Shown: in pieces, positions 62,954-64,000 of the stretch
How the letters are laid out: every line of letters begins with the position of its first letter
Position numbering within the stretch: the stretch's first letter is position 1
Source of the DNA: SAR86 cluster bacterium SAR86E
Lineage (GTDB): Bacteria; Pseudomonadota; Gammaproteobacteria; Magnimaribacterales; D2472
DNA: 64,000 nt
Direction: 5' to 3'
Assembly: GCA_000307935.1 (NCBI GenBank)
Contig: AMWX01000012.1
Span: forward strand, 124,001-188,000
The notes under the pieces: model-generated
The model's database searches: none
Seen by the model: only the letters and a program-made list of their open reading frames with translations
What the model was told of the DNA's origin: nothing
Translations under genes and position numbers: made by a program

Positions 62954-63775
62954 TTGAGCAGAGAAGATCGATTTAATTTTTCAATTCAAGAAGCAGAAAC
63001 CTTAGGGTTAGATTGTGCTGTCGTGCTTTCAGCAACAAAAGAAATTACCACTTCATTATCTTTACCAAACGAAATTGCTGCATTTTTGAAAGATAAGATC
63101 CCATTCATGAGTGATGATGAAATTTTGTCTCATGTTAATAGATTGATTGATTTAAAGTTAATAGCCTCAAAAACTCCAATGCACTCAAAGGAATTTAATA
63201 CTCAAAAAAATGTATATAAATTAAAATTGCCTCAAAATAATCCTAGTGCTGGAAAACGAAAACTCAATAACTCTTGGTCCCCCTCCATGCAAGCCTACGA
63301 GGTTCTGAGCATGGGAAAGATCAACAAAGAATTCATTGACAGTAAGGTTAATGAATTCAAAATGTATTGGCTAGAAAAGAATCAAGTTAGAGATAATTGG
63401 AATGTTTTGTTCGTAGACTTTATTCGCAGAGAATGGGTTAAAGCAAACTCAGATAATAAAGGTATGCCAGTTTGCATTCACGATGAATGGCTTCCATCTA
63501 CTGATGCGTTTGATATTTTAGAATTAGCCAATGTTTCAAAAAATGATGCATTAAAACACCTCAAGGAGTTTATACTTTACTGGAAAGAAAACGGTACTGC
63601 TCTTAGATCTTGGAATTCTAAATTTGTAGATTTTGTACGTAGAAAAGAATTAATTGGTTCCACTGAGGAAAGAAATGGTAAAAAAACTGACAGACATAAT
63701 GGACCTGGAGAATTTACAAAGCAGTTCACAGAAAGAACAAAAGATGACTCCTGGGCAGAAAACCTCGATCTCTGA
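62954..63775 (+). CDS. DnaT-like primosomal protein with two DnaT domains
   Basis: A 273-residue protein. Residues about 1-90 look like a winged-helix replication-protein N-terminus (ETLGLDCAVVLSATKE, NRLIDLKLIA). Two copies of a DnaT C-terminal-like module follow, at about 108-161 and 179-232, each built as W-x-P-S, a helix, EF-x-x-YW, then a W and FVDF(I/V)RR. E. coli DnaT has one such module and helps load DnaB at PriA-marked forks. The start is TTG directly after the DAHP synthase stop, with GCGAGG just before. It overlaps the next gene by 32 bases. Confidence 0.7.
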   Translation: MSREDRFNFSIQEAETLGLDCAVVLSATKEITTSLSLPNEIAAFLKDKIPFMSDDEILSHVNRLIDLKLIASKTPMHSKEFNTQKNVYKLKLPQNNPSAGKRKLNNSWSPSMQAYEVLSMGKINKEFIDSKVNEFKMYWLEKNQVRDNWNVLFVDFIRREWVKANSDNKGMPVCIHDEWLPSTDAFDILELANVSKNDALKHLKEFILYWKENGTALRSWNSKFVDFVRRKELIGSTEERNGKKTDRHNGPGEFTKQFTERTKDDSWAENLDL

Positions 63776-64000
63776 CCGCAAAGGCTTCATTGAAGCCATT
63801 GATAATCTCTTTTTGAAAATGGAACTGTCATATCATTATCAGTTTTATAAAGTCTTTGGGACTGATGATAGGCTGCGAGAGGCAAAAAAAATATGGGCTC
63901 AAAGCTTAAAAAAATATTCAACTGAAAGCATAGATGATGCAATTGAAAATGTTATTCAGTCTAATGACTACCTTCCTACACTAACTGAGATACTCAAAGC
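63744..64000 (+). CDS. Phage-lambda-P-like helicase loader (3' end beyond window)
   Basis: The frame is open from ATG 63744 to the edge, 85 codons. The segment with FLKMELSYHYQF, REAKKIWAQSL, STESIDDAIENV and NDYLPTLTEILK follows the same order as lambda replication protein P (a helix, R-x-x-W, a second helix, then a LPSPGQF-like turn). Lambda P and DnaC load DnaB helicase. Overlap with the DnaT-like gene supports a joint primosome role. No phage genes are nearby, so it seems to be a resident chromosomal loader. The P family call is by eye. Confidence 0.55.
   Translation, partial: MTPGQKTSISDRKGFIEAIDNLFLKMELSYHYQFYKVFGTDDRLREAKKIWAQSLKKYSTESIDDAIENVIQSNDYLPTLTEILK

Noticed and set aside
62954-64000. 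Prophage or integrated element at the right edge
   Set aside because: Only the lambda-P resemblance suggests phage; neighbours are housekeeping genes and there is no integrase, att-like repeat or structural gene.

Overview
The window is AT-rich, densely packed bacterial DNA with gammaproteobacterial gene order: gyrA-serC-pheA-hisC-tyrA-aroA-cmk-rpsA, infC-rpmI-rplT-pheS-pheT-ihfA, uvrC-pgsA-tRNA, ubiG-gph-yciK and rluB-scpB-scpA. The low GC, short spacers, frequent TTG starts and shortened housekeeping proteins (PheT, ribosomal protein S1, Pgi), together with several esterase, SDR and flavin-monooxygenase genes, suggest a streamlined marine gammaproteobacterium. A SAR86-like lineage is my best guess, but that is inference and not shown by a marker gene here.

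Layout. 1-8,560: catabolic and central metabolism genes. These are a carboxylesterase cut by the window edge, a divergent HsaA-like flavin monooxygenase, a pyruvate dehydrogenase operon (aceE-aceF-SDR, without lpd) and a luciferase-like monooxygenase. 8,559-8,635: tRNA-Pro(GGG). 8,811-33,082: one large exopolysaccharide/capsule locus, almost all on the minus strand. 33,282-43,717: rfaH, tRNA-Cys, pgsA, uvrC, pgi, pyrF, ihfB, ihfA, pheT, pheS, rplT, rpmI, infC, pdxH and tRNA-Leu. 43,768-53,676: the rpsA-to-gyrA aromatic amino acid superoperon. 53,759-56,548: a three-gene transhydrogenase operon. 56,684-61,733: an SDR, ubiG-gph-yciK, and rluB-scpB-scpA. 61,901-64,000: DAHP synthase followed by a DnaT-like protein and a lambda-P-like helicase loader that runs off the window.

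The polysaccharide locus reads from about 33.2 kb down to 9.5 kb: MarR-type EPS regulator, wzz, ugd, manC, fcl, gmd, a second gmd-like dehydratase, two methyltransferases, wzx, six glycosyltransferases, a wzy candidate, two acyltransferases, a Wza/SLBB exporter, a YjbH/GfcD-like outer-membrane protein and a YjbF/GfcB-like lipoprotein. A GfcA/YjbE-like Thr/Ala-rich secreted protein converges on the end of the locus. The precursors predicted are GDP-mannose, GDP-fucose and UDP-glucuronate, with acetyl and methyl decorations. No initiating sugar-phosphate transferase, Wzc kinase or phosphomannomutase is encoded here.

The most striking regulatory feature is that an RfaH-type antiterminator gene lies immediately upstream of this locus. 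The leader between rfaH and the first EPS gene contains an 8-base match (GCGGTAGC) to the core of the ops element that RfaH recognises in E. coli, in the correct orientation, plus a perfect 15-bp palindrome near a possible start site. This looks like a self-contained antitermination circuit for the polysaccharide operon.
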